A stretch of 64,000 nucleotides of DNA from Chloroflexota bacterium (GCA_016209205.1 JACQWQ010000061.1:46532-110531), one strand, 5' to 3'. Numbered from the stretch's first letter, positions 25,027 to 35,548 are shown. Numbers and translations: made by a program. The notes: a model not told the origin generated them from the sequence alone.

Positions 25027-26304
25027 CTAATACCCTACATCCCCGCGCACTTGCTTTGCATACCCTGTCATCTCGACATAGCCCTGCCCGCGCACGGTCT
25101 TGCCATTCGACGCGCCCTCGATGTTGACCGCGCCTTCCCAATACGTGAACGAGACGCGCATTTCTTGATCCGCAATCAATGGCGTCAAGGGCAAATCAAA
25201 ATTTCCTTTGCGGCTGGTCACGCGCCACTGGCTCGGATATTTTCCCTGCGACACGCTGCTTGTCCACGTATTCAATACAGCAATAGTTACGTCATCACGC
25301 GTGAGATGGATTGCTGTACCATCTGCTTCGACAAGCGTGCCGGAAGAAAAAGGTTCGACACTCCCATCTTTGTTACGAATCTGGAAAAACATCAACTCTC
25401 GATTATCGTCGAGTTGAATCGAGAACCAGTCCCACCCCGCCGCGTTCGCGCCGAGTGAGATGGTGCCCCATTCGTGATCGAACCACGACGTGCCCGTGAC
25501 CGCGATGCTTTCGCCGTTGATGCGCAGCGTCCCTTGCGTCGGCACTCGTGTGAACGAAACATAATACGACGCGTTGCCCACCGCGTCCGTTTTTTGCGAC
25601 ACACCATTTGCGCCATGCACGACCGGCGGTTTTATCGCGTTCAAATTCAAATCCAACGCCATTTTGCCGTCATCGGCAACGAGTTTCACGTTTGACCCCT
25701 CGCTGCTCTCGGGGCGGGCTGCTTGACGATTGAGACCTTCCGCCAACCAATTTTCAATCCACACGCGAAATGGGTTGCTCGATGCGCCCGCCAGTCCCGC
25801 CGCGCCCCGCGAAAAAATTTCCGTTTCGTTGTGTACATTATTTTTCGCATCCGTGATTGCGAAATGCGCAAAATAAATCTGATTCGTCGCCCAATCGGAA
25901 GCACGCGTCGATTGTAGGGGCGCACCCTTGTGGTCGCCCAATGCAGGGCAGGCACAATTGGGGCAGGCACAATTGGGGCAGGCACAAGGCACTGCCCCTA
26001 CATCCCCGGGCGTAATGCCACGCCGAAAGAATGTCAATTGATAACCGAAACGTCGTCCGTCTTTTGCCTGCAAATTCCCCGTGTAATACCACCATTCCGT
26101 TTGAAAATCGGGATGCGGTCCGTGGTCTTGCGGAAATTGCATCGCACGCGGTTCCGTCACGCGCGCGAATCCCTCCGCGCCCTGCGAAGATTGCAGCGCG
26201 GTGATTTCAGTTGCGACGGGCGCGGTTTGCGTCGAACGCCAGTACAGGAATGCGCCGATACCGATTAGAATCAAAATTCCCACTACGCTAAAAATTTTCC
26301 TCAT
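25027..26304 (-). CDS. CrtC/AttH-like lipocalin-family protein
   Basis: A 425-residue protein with an N-terminal membrane anchor (residues 5-23), so exported or membrane-tethered. It has DHGPHPDFQTEWWYYTGNL, the hallmark of the AttH/carotenoid 1,2-hydratase family, then GTSWFDHEWGT and WDWFSIQLDDNRELM in the second lipocalin-like half. The region between FFRRGITP and NQIYFAHFAI carries a foreign in-frame segment (25915-26012). A shorter one (AARPESSEGSNV) sits near 25690-25730. The function in this lineage is unproven. Confidence 0.85.
   Translation of the reverse strand: MRKIFSVVGILILIGIGAFLYWRSTQTAPVATEITALQSSQGAEGFARVTEPRAMQFPQDHGPHPDFQTEWWYYTGNLQAKDGRRFGYQLTFFRRGITPGDVGAVPCACPNCACPNCACPALGDHKGAPLQSTRASDWATNQIYFAHFAITDAKNNVHNETEIFSRGAAGLAGASSNPFRVWIENWLAEGLNRQAARPESSEGSNVKLVADDGKMALDLNLNAIKPPVVHGANGVSQKTDAVGNASYYVSFTRVPTQGTLRINGESIAVTGTSWFDHEWGTISLGANAAGWDWFSIQLDDNRELMFFQIRNKDGSVEPFSSGTLVEADGTAIHLTRDDVTIAVLNTWTSSVSQGKYPSQWRVTSRKGNFDLPLTPLIADQEMRVSFTYWEGAVNIEGASNGKTVRGQGYVEMTGYAKQVRGDVGY
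25915..26012. repeat. Dispersed GTAGGGGC-type repeat inserted in frame
   Basis: About 98 bp of GTAGGGGCG...TTGTGGTCGCCC character with three GGGGCAGGCACAATT-type units adds roughly 33 residues including CPNCACPNCACP, without breaking the frame. Related elements are intergenic at 32698-32771 and 51250-51400. Confidence 0.75.
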
Positions 26305-26526
26305 TTGCTTTTCAGGGTATGGAACGAACGCCGTTTCGCTCCCCCTCCCGCACGTGATGGTATGGAACGAACGCCGTTTCGTTCCCCTCCCGCACGCGAT
26401 GGTACGACCCGTGAATGGAACGTTGCGGCGAACGTTCCCTACATTTCACGTTTCATCCTTCACGTTGTTCAGGCCAAGCAGTTTCACGTTTTCAATCTCC
26501 AGTCTCCAATCTCTAATCCGGTTACT

Positions 26527-26610
26527 GGTCTCTGATGACTGATCACTGATCACTGATCACTGATCACTGATCACTGATCACTGATCACTGATCACTGCTC
26601 ACTGATCACT
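26527..26610. repeat. Tandem ACTGATCACTG repeat
   Basis: About ten units of a 7-8-bp TGATCAC pattern run up to and into the last codons of the FtsX permease (ending RSVISEQ). A related tract is at 62756-62825. Confidence 0.9.
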
Positions 26611-29282
26611 GATCGCTCTTCCCTCAACGCCTCCACCACTTGCAATCCACTCAGCCGCAGCATCGGATAAATCGCCGCGAGCAGCGCCGCGCCGGTCGAA
26701 ACAAGCACCGCTTGTACATACACTTCAGGTACAGGCGTGAAAAGAATCGTCCAGCCGAACGAACGCAAGTTGATGACGTAAATCAAAATTGCCGCGAGCA
26801 GCAAGCCGACGGGAATCGCGAGAATGCCCGCCGCCGCGCCCATCAGTCCGCTTTCCAACAGCGTGAGTCGCCACAACTGCCGCAGCGTCATGCCTGTCGC
26901 GCGCAGCGTGCCCAATTCGCGCGTGCGCTCCAATTGCAGCGCCATCAACGCGGATAGAATGCCGATGAACGCGACCGCGACGGAAATCACGCGCAGCGCC
27001 TGCGTAATCGCAAAGGTGCGGTCAAAAATCACCAGCGCCGACTCACGTAACGCGCGATTGCTCTGCACCACCACGTACGGAACGCTCGCCGCAGCGTTCC
27101 CCGATGCCGCAGCGTTCCCCACGCCGAGCGCCACGCGCACCGCGTCTTCGACTTGATTCACATCATAGTTTGGCGCAACGTACACCGAAAAACCCGAAAT
27201 CGCGGGATCATTCCAATAATTTGTGTACACCTCACGCGACATCAAAATCGAACCCTGGTCGCTCGAATAATCGTAATAGACGCCGACGATGCTAAATTCT
27301 TGTACGCCTTTGTCCGTCAACAACGACAGCGTCGAACCCTCGCGCACGTTGTGCCGATTTGCAAACGGTTCCGTAAGCGCAATCGCACCTGCGTCCAATT
27401 GTTCGTAAATTTTTGCCGGGTCGCCATTGTAACTGCGAAAAATCCGCGCTTCACGCGCGCGCCCGGGCGTGACCGCATTCAGTCGCACCTCTCCAATCTC
27501 CGGTGAACGCACCGTCACGCTTCGTAATATCTCCACATCCTGCACGCCAGGGACTGCGCGCGCCTTGTCCACCAACGCCGGGTCCATCGAAACCACGCGG
27601 TTCGCGCCCGCCAATGGCGACGTTACATAAAAATCCGCGTTCAGCGTTTGGCTCAGCCAATTCTCCACCGTCGTCCGAAACGACGCGATCATCACCGTCA
27701 CGCCAATCGTCACCGCGACCGCAATCATCAACGAAGCAATTGCGACAGACGTGCGACTCAACGCGACCGTAATCGTGCGCGACGCCATTCGGGCAATCAA
27801 ACCAATCCGCCCCAGCGTCATTGTCGCAACGCGCATCATCCCGACCGTCACAATCGGAACATACAATACCAACCCAAACAGCGCGATAAAAATTCCGGCA
27901 AACAACAGCGCCACATTGCGCTGTGCGAAAAACAAAATTGCCGCGCCGCCGAGAATCAACCCCGCGCCGATCACATTCAAGCGCGGCAGCAAACGCCGCA
28001 CGCGGTCTTCCAAATCGGAGCGCTGCAACACCGTGACGGCGGGGACGGAACTCGCTTCATACGCCGGCAGCGCCGCCGCGACGAGCGCGGAAAAAATTCC
28101 GAGCAGCAGCCCTTTGAGCAAACTCGACGGTTCCATCGCTACATCGCTCACCATCAAAGTGAAATACAAATCATTGATCGTTTGCGTCACGAGCGCGACG
28201 GTCAAACGTCCGAGCAAAATCCCCAAGCCCACACCGAGCAGCGAACCGGTCAAGCCCAACAGCGCCGCTTCTGCCATGATCAATGCAAAAATTTCGCGCC
28301 CCGTCACGCCGACGCAGCGCAGAATGCCCAAGATGCGGCGCCGCTGCACGACGCTAAACATCGCCGTGTTGTAAATCAAAAACATGCCCACCGCCAGCGC
28401 GAGCAAACTGAACGCGGCGAGGTTCAGCTGAAACGCGGCAGTCAGTTGATTCACCGTATCGGCTTGCTCCGACGCACGCGCGATGCGCAAACCCTGCGGC
28501 AGCGTAGTAGCGATTTCAATCGCTTCTTCCGGCGTCGCAATCAAATCAATGCGCGTCAATTTTCCGTCGAGGTCAAACAATTCTTGCGCGCTCGCAATGT
28601 CGGTAAAAATCAAACCTTCCAACACGCGCGATGAAACTTGTGACACGCGGTCACGCCCGTCAAGCGCAGCGAATACATCGAGCGCTGAGCGTGACCGCGT
28701 GTCATGATTCGGCGGTTGCATCAATCCAACTATTCGCACGCGTTTTTGCGCCGTCCCAATCTGCAAGGTTAGCCAGTCTCCCGGCTCCAGTCCCCATCTT
28801 GTCGCGCTGTCTTGCGAAATCAACACCGCGCCGGGCTGCGTATAAAACGCGGTCAACGCGTCTAGCGAAACGTTTGCGCCCGCAGTAATGTAGGTACGAA
28901 ATGGCGGTTCGGCGAAAAGGTCAATGCCTAACACGCGCATCGTCTGCCCGCCCAATTCGTCGCGACCATTGGTCGCAAGCGCGCCCGCGTACCCTTCCAC
29001 AATCGGCGCGGCGTTGCGGAAACCACGCAATCGCAAATTGCGATACACCGCGTCGTCAAACCCGTTCGCGCCGCCGACAATTTGATGCGTCGCCTTGCCG
29101 ACAATCACTTCAGTGGAAAGTTGAAACGCGCGCGTCGCCGACGCATTCGCCAAATCCACCGCCACGACGACCGCGACGCCAAGCGCGACAGAAATAATCA
29201 AAAGCAGCATCAGCCACGGGCGGCGCAGTTGATCGCGGAGGACGGTTTTGAAAAGAGTCATTCTCATATCGTCAAACGTCAA
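26592..29282 (-). CDS. FtsX-family ABC exporter permease (896 residues)
   Basis: A full-length double-FtsX permease. It has a first transmembrane helix (LMLLLIISVALGVAVVVAVDL), a MacB-like periplasmic domain, a three-helix FtsX block with VVQRRRILGILRCVGVTGREIF near residue 310, central helices, a second periplasmic domain, and a final FtsX block with LERTRELGTLRATGM. It is of the YknZ/lipoprotein-export type. A GNAAAS duplication near residue 740 looks repeat-derived. Its upstream ATPase (29370-29888) is truncated, so export may be lost unless another ATPase serves. Confidence 0.88.
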   Translation of the reverse strand: MTFDDMRMTLFKTVLRDQLRRPWLMLLLIISVALGVAVVVAVDLANASATRAFQLSTEVIVGKATHQIVGGANGFDDAVYRNLRLRGFRNAAPIVEGYAGALATNGRDELGGQTMRVLGIDLFAEPPFRTYITAGANVSLDALTAFYTQPGAVLISQDSATRWGLEPGDWLTLQIGTAQKRVRIVGLMQPPNHDTRSRSALDVFAALDGRDRVSQVSSRVLEGLIFTDIASAQELFDLDGKLTRIDLIATPEEAIEIATTLPQGLRIARASEQADTVNQLTAAFQLNLAAFSLLALAVGMFLIYNTAMFSVVQRRRILGILRCVGVTGREIFALIMAEAALLGLTGSLLGVGLGILLGRLTVALVTQTINDLYFTLMVSDVAMEPSSLLKGLLLGIFSALVAAALPAYEASSVPAVTVLQRSDLEDRVRRLLPRLNVIGAGLILGGAAILFFAQRNVALLFAGIFIALFGLVLYVPIVTVGMMRVATMTLGRIGLIARMASRTITVALSRTSVAIASLMIAVAVTIGVTVMIASFRTTVENWLSQTLNADFYVTSPLAGANRVVSMDPALVDKARAVPGVQDVEILRSVTVRSPEIGEVRLNAVTPGRAREARIFRSYNGDPAKIYEQLDAGAIALTEPFANRHNVREGSTLSLLTDKGVQEFSIVGVYYDYSSDQGSILMSREVYTNYWNDPAISGFSVYVAPNYDVNQVEDAVRVALGVGNAAASGNAAASVPYVVVQSNRALRESALVIFDRTFAITQALRVISVAVAFIGILSALMALQLERTRELGTLRATGMTLRQLWRLTLLESGLMGAAAGILAIPVGLLLAAILIYVINLRSFGWTILFTPVPEVYVQAVLVSTGAALLAAIYPMLRLSGLQVVEALREERSVISEQ

Positions 29283-29369
29283 GCGTCAAGCGTCAAACGT
29301 CATTCACGTTCCACCCTTCGCTTTTCTCGGGGCAGGCAGTTTCACGTTTCACGCCTTACGTCTCACGCC
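29283..29369. repeat. CGTCAAG/TTTCACG low-complexity repeats
   Basis: Reiterated CGTCAAACGTC and CACGTTTCACG units fill the space between permease and ATPase and extend into the last codons of the ATPase frame. They replace the expected 3' end of that gene. Confidence 0.8.
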
Positions 29370-29888
29370 TCACATTTCACGTTTCACGCCTTCGCCCCCC
29401 GAAAGTTTATCGGGGAACACATTGCCGCGTTCCGCCAGACCGATTGCGTTCAACAAACGGTCGGCTTGGGCACGCGCGCGTTTATCATCCCAGCCCGCCA
29501 GTTCTGCGGGCATCAAAACATTTTCGCGCACGGTCAACGTCGGAATGAGATTGAAAAACTGAAACACGAAACCGATGTGCTTGCGGCGAAAGAGGGTGCG
29601 CGCGGTGTCATTCAACTTGGCAATGTTCGTGTCGTGCGCTCCCGCCGCACCGTCCGGGAGCGCGATAAAAATGTCACCGCTCGTCGGCGTGTCAAGCCCC
29701 GCCAAGAGATTCAGCAGCGTGCTCTTGCCGCTGCCGCTGCGTCCCACAATCGCGACGAATTCGCCGCGCGCGATTTCGGCATTGACGCCTTGCAAAACGA
29801 CGCGGTCCTTTTCGCCTTCGTGAAATTGTTTGGTCACGTTTTCAAAACGAATCAAAACATTCTGATTTTTGCCATTAGGCAATCGCAT
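29370..29888 (-). pseudogene. ABC exporter ATPase cut off at the signature motif
   Basis: From the ATG at 29888 the frame shows VTKQFHEGEKDRVVLQG, Walker [17 protein letters not shown], a Q-loop VFQFFNLIPTLTVREN and the start of the signature LSGGE. It then ends GVKREM, encoded by the low-complexity repeat. Walker B, D-loop and H-loop (about 60 residues) are missing. The N-terminal extension of the longer frame is not coding-like. Cleanly truncated, so inactive as it stands. Confidence 0.85.
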
Positions 29889-30054
29889 CTTGCATCCCTT
29901 TGTCGTTGAAATCAACGCCATTGTAGAACCAATCCTACCGTCAATCAATTTGACGCGCGCTGGTAATAACCCGCGAATCAAAACAGGTTGTACAGTACAA
30001 CGTAACCCCGCTGAGACGTAATTAGAGTGAATTCGATTCACGGGGAGAAACAAA

Positions 30055-30537
30055 ATGCTGAGAAATCACAAATGGTTTCAGTCAGGACTGCACGCGTTCG
30101 AGCGACTGGACGCCCAAATTGTAATGACCATGGCGCAGTACGGTGTTCCGCTGCTGCGCATCGCGTTGGCGCTAACGTTTATTTGGTTTGGCGCGCTCAA
30201 AGTCATTGGCTTGAGCCCGGTCGCCGGTCTTGTCGTAGAAACGATGCCGTGGCTGCCCCCATCGTTCGTCGTGCCCGCCGTGGGCATTTGGGAAATCATT
30301 GTCGGCGCGGGGCTGCTGACGCGGTTTGTCTTGCGCCTCACCCTGTTGTTTTTCTTTATGCAAATGGGTGGCACATTTCTCGTGTTGTTGACCCTGCCCG
30401 AACTTGCGTTTCAAAATAACAACCCGTTACTGCTGACGACCATCGGCGAATTCGTGGTAAAAAATCTGGTGCTGGTCAGCGCAGGTTTGATCATTGGCGC
30501 GACGGTACGGCGCCACAGCGAAACACTGCCCGCGTAA
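30055..30537 (+). CDS. DoxX/DUF417-like membrane protein
   Basis: 160 residues with four hydrophobic helices: LLRIALALTFIWFGALKVIG near 35-55, FVVPAVGIWEIIVGAGLL, FVLRLTLLFFFMQMGGTFLVLL and FVVKNLVLVSAGLIIG. FIWFGALK and the helix pattern match DoxX/RclC-like proteins, often linked with redox stress. It precedes a hydrolase gene on the same strand. Confidence 0.75.
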   Translation: MLRNHKWFQSGLHAFERLDAQIVMTMAQYGVPLLRIALALTFIWFGALKVIGLSPVAGLVVETMPWLPPSFVVPAVGIWEIIVGAGLLTRFVLRLTLLFFFMQMGGTFLVLLTLPELAFQNNNPLLLTTIGEFVVKNLVLVSAGLIIGATVRRHSETLPA

Positions 30538-30565
30538 GTTTTCACCTTTTCTCGGTCGGGCTATA

Positions 30566-31321
30566 ATGTCTCACATGCCTTTCGCCCGCGTTTCGGATCT
30601 GCAAATGCTTTACAATGAATATGGCGCGTCCGACGCGCCGCCGCTGCTGCTCGTTCACGGTTCCGGCGGCACGGGTGCGAGTGAATGGAAAACTGTGCGC
30701 GATGGTCTCGCCAAACATTTTCGCGTTCTCGCGCCCGATTGTCGCGGGCACGGCAAAACGCTCGACCCGCGCAACGAATATACGTTTGATTTGTTGGCGA
30801 ACGATTTAGCGGAATTTCTGCGCGCGTTACATATCGCGCCCGCTTTTGTCGTCGGGCATTCCAACGGCGGTAATGTTGCGCTCGTGTTGACGGTGGAACA
30901 TGCCGATGTGGTGAAAAAATCCGTCGTGATGGCGGGCAATGCGTACGTGAGCGCGGATTTACTGCGGTACGGTCAAGCCGATTGGTCAGACCGCATCAGC
31001 GCAACGTGGGGCGCGGAACTCGCCGCGCTGCACGACGCGCCGCGTTATCCCGGCTATTGGCGCGCCCTGATGGATCGCACCGGTCGGGAGATCGCGCGCG
31101 CGCCCAATTACACGCCGAATGATTTGCACCGAGTAAAAACGCCCGTGCTCGTCATTCAAGGCGCAAACGATTCCGTCAATGCGCCGTCCCATCACGCGGA
31201 ATTCATGGCAGAAAATTTAGCCAACGCGCAATTGTGGCTTGCGCCGGACACGGGACACAGCGTACACGAGGAACATCCGCACGAGTGGGTGGAACGTGTA
31301 GCGAAATTCTTTTGGGAATAA
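30566..31321 (+). CDS. Alpha/beta hydrolase
   Basis: A 251-residue cytosolic hydrolase. The oxyanion motif LLVHGSGGTG is near residue 28, the nucleophile elbow GHSNGG near 100, the acid Asp in IQGANDS, and the catalytic His in DTGHSVHEEHP. The start at 30566 follows the DoxX-like gene by 28 nt. Substrate unknown. Confidence 0.88.
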   Translation: MSHMPFARVSDLQMLYNEYGASDAPPLLLVHGSGGTGASEWKTVRDGLAKHFRVLAPDCRGHGKTLDPRNEYTFDLLANDLAEFLRALHIAPAFVVGHSNGGNVALVLTVEHADVVKKSVVMAGNAYVSADLLRYGQADWSDRISATWGAELAALHDAPRYPGYWRALMDRTGREIARAPNYTPNDLHRVKTPVLVIQGANDSVNAPSHHAEFMAENLANAQLWLAPDTGHSVHEEHPHEWVERVAKFFWE

Positions 31322-31361
31322 AAAAACTGCGTCGTGTGCAATACGGCGCAGTTTTTATTTA
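31322..31361. terminator. Hairpin terminator after the hydrolase
   Basis: AAAAAACTGCG...CGCAGTTTTTAT is a strong stem flanked by A and T runs, placed between the converging hydrolase and TPR genes. It probably works for both. Confidence 0.85.
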
Positions 31362-32749
31362 CTCGCCATTGCCAGCGCAAGTCCTCTTGCCTGTGACATT
31401 GTCAACGCGCGACCTTCTGCCCAGGCGCGCTCGAAATCGTCCGCGCCCAACTGTGCGCGCAGTGCATCAAGAACGCGGTCATACTGTCCGCGTTCGACCG
31501 GTGAAAGCGGGGCGCCAATCTGGGCGCGTTCGGTTTGCGCCGCGCGGAATAATTTTGTCGCGGTGACGAACAATCGGCGCGCGTTCGCAAGCAGGGCTGC
31601 CGTTTCAATCAATCCAATGGCAGCGATGGGTTCGAGCAGCGCCCCAGCGTGTTGCATTGCTTGGGTCGAATGCAATTGCGCGCCTTCGACATCGTCTTGA
31701 GCTAATGCGGCGCGCGCAAGGATATTTTTCGCGCAAGGAATGCCCGGCATCCAGCCCAGCGTTTCGGCATCTTGCACAATGCGCGCCGCGAACTCTGCTG
31801 CCTTTGCACTTTGATGCTCATCTTGCAGCAGCGCGGCAAACTCCAATGCCGATTCGAGACGACACCCTTTGTCGCCCATTTCCTCGAACAACGCGATGCT
31901 TGCATCTAAACAAGTGTGCGCCGTCTGCCACTGCCCTTGGGCGCGCGCAATCTGTCCCAATGCGCACTGCGCCGTGGCAATCCCATGTTTGTCCGCCAAT
32001 GCAGAATACAGATCCAGCCCTTCTTGCGCGAGCGCGTGGGCGCGCGTGAGGTCGCCTTGCGTTTTGACCACGCCCGTTAAATTTCCCAATGCGCCCGCGA
32101 CTTCGCGCAAGTCGCCGACTTGTCGGAACAACGTCAAGCTCTTGCCATACAATTCGGCGGCGCGGGCATAATCGCCCTTCAGGAGCGCGCGTTGCGCAAA
32201 GGGACCCTGCGCGTGCGCAATGTCCCATGGATCACCCAGCGCGTTCCACAATTGCAACGCTTCGTCCAGCAGCGCGTCGGCGCGCGCCGTATCGCCAGTG
32301 TAAAAGCATATCACGCCCAAGCCAAACAGCGCTTCGGCGGCGCCGCGTCGGTCTTGAATTCTGCGCGCGAGCGCAAGCGCTTGCTCGCCCAAAACAATAG
32401 TGCGCTCCATGTCCCCCAAGCGCGCGACCATACCCGCGCCAATGATGGTTTGCACCCGCGCGGAATTCTCCGCCTCACTCGCCGCCAACGCGCGTTCGCA
32501 CCATTGAATCCCCTCATGGAAATAACCGCGCGTATCCCAATACATCCAGAGCGCGGCAGTCAAGCGTAACGCCTTGGCGGCGCGCGTCGCGTTCTCTGAA
32601 ATTGCCCACGCCAACGCCGCGCGCAAATTATCATGCTCGACGTCCAACCGCGTGAGCCATTCGATCTGTTTAGAGCGGATTCCGAATTGATTGGTGGTGT
32701 CAGCGTAGGGGCGACGGCTTGTCCTCGCCCATTCCAGTTGGGCAACCAC
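31355..32749 (-). pseudogene. TPR half of an NB-ARC/LuxR-type regulator
   Basis: The product is a run of TPR repeats starting at EWLTRLDVEHDNLRAALAWA, the standard junction between the ATPase module and the TPR domain in SARP/LuxR-like predicted ATPases, and ending with the family tail ERAWAEGRALTMSQARGLALA. The kinase-like NTPase part is missing. The first 20 codons (ARTSRRPYAD) come from a dispersed repeat at 32698-32771, which marks the truncation point. A short surviving TPR protein is possible but no ribosome site is seen. Confidence 0.75.
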
Positions 32750-32771
32750 AAGGGATTGCCCCTACCATCCC
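32698..32771. repeat. GTAGGGGC palindromic repeat
   Basis: GTAGGGGCGACGGCTTGTCC on one side and CACAAGGGATTGCCCCTAC on the other form the element also seen in longer form at 51250-51400. It truncates the TPR gene. Confidence 0.8.
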
Positions 32772-32945
32772 ACAAACGAATCAGTCAACATGATCTCCGC
32801 TCACCACCAACGATGAAAAACATTTCGCGTCGTGCTATACTTACGCTAATCACCAGCCAGAGGTCGGTCATTCAGTGGTGCTGCGAGCCTGAGAATCAGT
32901 CGGACCCGGGACACCTTCATGCACCACCAATTGTTGCCAACCGCG
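32772..32945. other. Intergenic region, nothing recognised
   Basis: 170 bp between the repeat and the end of the SBBP gene. No gene, promoter or clear hairpin was identified. Confidence 0.4.
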
Positions 32946-33706
32946 TCAGCGGGGGAGCACGCAGAGCAGATTATTCTGTTCAGGGTGTCCTGGCTGGTTC
33001 ATCCTTTCAGATGCGCCAAGGAGCAGAGGCACCTTCGCGACGAACGCGTCATACGTGCCGCCATTGAAGGTGAGGTCGGGTCCGATGGTCACTGGGAAGG
33101 TTGCCTCGGTCGAGCCGGTGAATCCCGCGACGTAGGCGTTACCCTCCGTGTCCACCGCAATGCCATGCCCTCTCTCTTCGTTGTAGCCGCCGATATAGCC
33201 GCAATACACCAACCCCGTCCCATCCGGCTGAATCTTTGCCACAAACGCGTCTGTCGAGCCGTTGTACGTGAGGTCGGGTCCGCCGGTCACGGGGAAGGTC
33301 GCCTCGTCCGACTGAGTGTGGCCCGTGATGTAGGCGTTACCCGCCGCATCCACCGCAATGCCCAAGCCCTCGTCATGATATTTGCCGCCGATGTAGCCGG
33401 CGTACACCAATCCCCTCCCATCTGGCTGCACTTTTGCCACAAACGCATCCCTGTCGCCATTGTGGGTAAGGTCGGGCCCGATAGTCACGGGGAAGGTCGC
33501 CTCGTTCGATTGCGCCATGCCGGTGACGTAGGCGCTGCCCGTCGTATCCACTGCAATGCCGTAGCCGACGTCATTGCGGCTGCCGCCGATGTAGCCGGCA
33601 TACACCAAACCTCCCCCAAGCACCTGCACCTTCGCCACGAACGCGTCACCGAAGCTGCCGTTGTAGGTGAGGTCGGGTCCGCCGGTTACGGGGAAGGTCG
33701 CCTCAG

Positions 33707-33833
33707 AGTTTGTGAAAATATCCCCCTTCTTCGCCGCAATGGACTGCGTTACCGCAACATCTAGTAGGTCATTGGTTGTGTCCATACTAGATATGGGCGC
33801 AAGCCGTCTACGGAGGGGTTAGATTCACAAACT
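33707..33833. mobile_element. 127-bp MITE with target duplication in the SBBP gene
   Basis: Terminal inverted repeats AGTTTGTGAA / TTCACAAACT bound the element. The flanking 5 bp CTCAG are duplicated at 33702-33706 and 33834-33838. No transposase inside. It carries stop codons and an ATG that opens the distal half of SBBP. Exact removal restores the SBBP repeat, which proves insertion. Confidence 0.92.
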
Positions 33834-35060
33834 CTCAGACGACCAAGTCTCGCCGGTGACGTAGGCATAGCCATGCTCGTCCACGGCAATGCCGGCGCCT
33901 ACGTCTTGACTGCTGCCGCCGATATAGCCGGCATACATCAACTGTGACCCGTCCGCCATCACCTTTGCCACGAACGCGTCGGGGTCAATACCATTGCCAT
34001 TGTAGGTGAGGTCAGGTCCAAGGGTTACAGGGAAGGTCGCCTGGGACGAGTTGGTGTAGCCCGTGACGTAGGCGGTACCCGACGGGGTCACCGCGATGGC
34101 GTTACCATGTTCATTGCTTTTGCCGCCGATGTAGCCAGAGTATGCCAAACTCGTACCATCTGCCTTTACCTTCGCCACGAACGCATCGTCGTAGCCGCCG
34201 TTGTAGATGAGGTCGGGTCCGATGATCACAGGAAAGGTCCCATCTCCCGAGTTAGTGTAGCCCGTGACGTAGGCGTTGCCCGCCGCGTCCACCGCAATGC
34301 CGTAGCCCTTGTCAGGCTTGCTGCCGCCGATGTAGCCCGCGTAGACCAACCCTGTCCCGTCCGCCTTCACCTTCGCCACGAACACATCGGCGTCACCATT
34401 GTGGGTGAGGTCAGGTCCGATAGTCACAGGGAAGGTCGCGTCGGTCGAGTGGGTGTAGCCCGTGACGTAAGCGTTGCCCGCCGCGTCCACCGCAATGCCA
34501 TAGCCCCTATCATAGCCGCTGCCGCCGATGTAGCCCGCGTAGACCAGCACGGCAGGGTCGATCACCAGCGGCAAGGTAGGGTCATACATGCCCACGCGAA
34601 AGCCGTAGGAGCGCGGCTCGTCCGCGCCCGACTCGTCCGCGCCCCACTGCGCGGCATCCTCCAGTGAATAGCCCACCGCAACCGGCACGCGCTGCCCGTC
34701 CACTTCTTGATACGCCACCGGCGCATCGTCGTGAAAGCCGCCCGCGGGTGTGCTGACCTCCAACTGCCCCGCGTCGTTCAACTGCACGGTCGCGCCGCGA
34801 TAGCCAAGACGAATGGCGGCGGGGTCTGTGCCCGGCTGGACGACGAATTCGTACTTGAGCCGATTGACCGTGCCGCTGTACATCAGGTCAATCCCCTCCC
34901 ACAAATCGCGATAGACGATTGTGGAGTAGGTCGGCAAGCCGCTGCGCCACTGGTCGGGTGCGCCCTTAAAGTACGAGATGATCGCGTCGGTCTGGTTCTG
35001 CCCGATCGGGCGCACGGAATTCGCGCCGATGAAATCGAGTTTGACGATCCAGCGTTCAGA

Positions 35061-35142
35061 CCTCTCCCCCAGCCCCTCCCCGAAGCGGGGAGGGGAGTCC
35101 TCCTCCCCCTTCCCTTGCAGGGAAGGGGGTTGGGGGGTTAGG
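35061..35142. repeat. CCCTCCCC/AAGGGGG palindromic repeat inserted in SBBP
   Basis: A CTCTCCCCCAGCCCCTCC...GGAGGGG module is followed by CCCTTCCCTTGCAGGGAAGGG. It is translated in frame as a proline/glycine-rich insertion inside the N-terminal SBBP domain. Confidence 0.75.
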
Positions 35143-35548
35143 TCGGTCAGCGCGAAGGTGACACCTTCAGATGCAAAGTAGAGCGTCTTGTCGCTGCCCT
35201 GGACATAGTAGCCGACGTGCGCGTCCATTTGCCCCTGGTTGGCGATAAAGTAAAGCGGCAGCTTGCCCCATTCGGGTTGGACGCGCGTCGCCGCCGCGTG
35301 AGTGTGCGGCGCGACTGGCGTGGAGAGCGTGAACAGCGCGAGGAGCGCGCCGAGCAAGAGCAACTTGCTCGCCAACTCAATCGCCGCGCGGGTCGAGATG
35401 CGCGTGCGGATCGCAGACCCCGCGTTCTCCGAAGGGAGCGGGGATGATGCCGCCGCGCGGTGCAAAGTGATTCGGTCGTTCATCGTTTTTTCTCCTTGTT
35501 CTATTCTGCTGTGGTCGAAACGTGCGATTCGGCGCCGGGTCTATTCGA

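Larger units (their letters stand above)
32946..35483 (-). pseudogene. SBBP beta-propeller surface protein, split by a MITE
   Basis: The N-terminal half (35483 to 33839) has a signal anchor (LLLLGALLALFTLSTPVAP), the conserved domain LYFIANQGQMDAHVGYYVQG, IISYFKGAPDQWRSGLPTY, then SBBP repeats (YAGYIGGSGYDRGYGIAVD, NAYVTGYT). It stops at WSSESL-stop. The C-terminal half (33701 to 32946) resumes EATFPVTGGPDL and four more repeats. Removing 33707-33838 rejoins the frame exactly (WSSEATFPVTGG), giving about 800 residues. An in-frame repeat adds TPQPPSLQGKGEEDSPPR near residue 115. The protein would be exported and form a propeller-like adhesin or binding surface. Confidence 0.88.

Noticed and set aside
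24319..25458. 379-codon plus-strand open frame
   Set aside because: It spans the terminator and lies antisense to the peroxiredoxin-like and AttH-like genes, whose motifs are convincing on the other strand.
32946..34667. Plus-strand open frames antisense to the SBBP gene (for example 32919-33764)
   Set aside because: They mirror the repetitive SBBP codons. The minus strand carries the signal peptide and the recognised repeat motifs.
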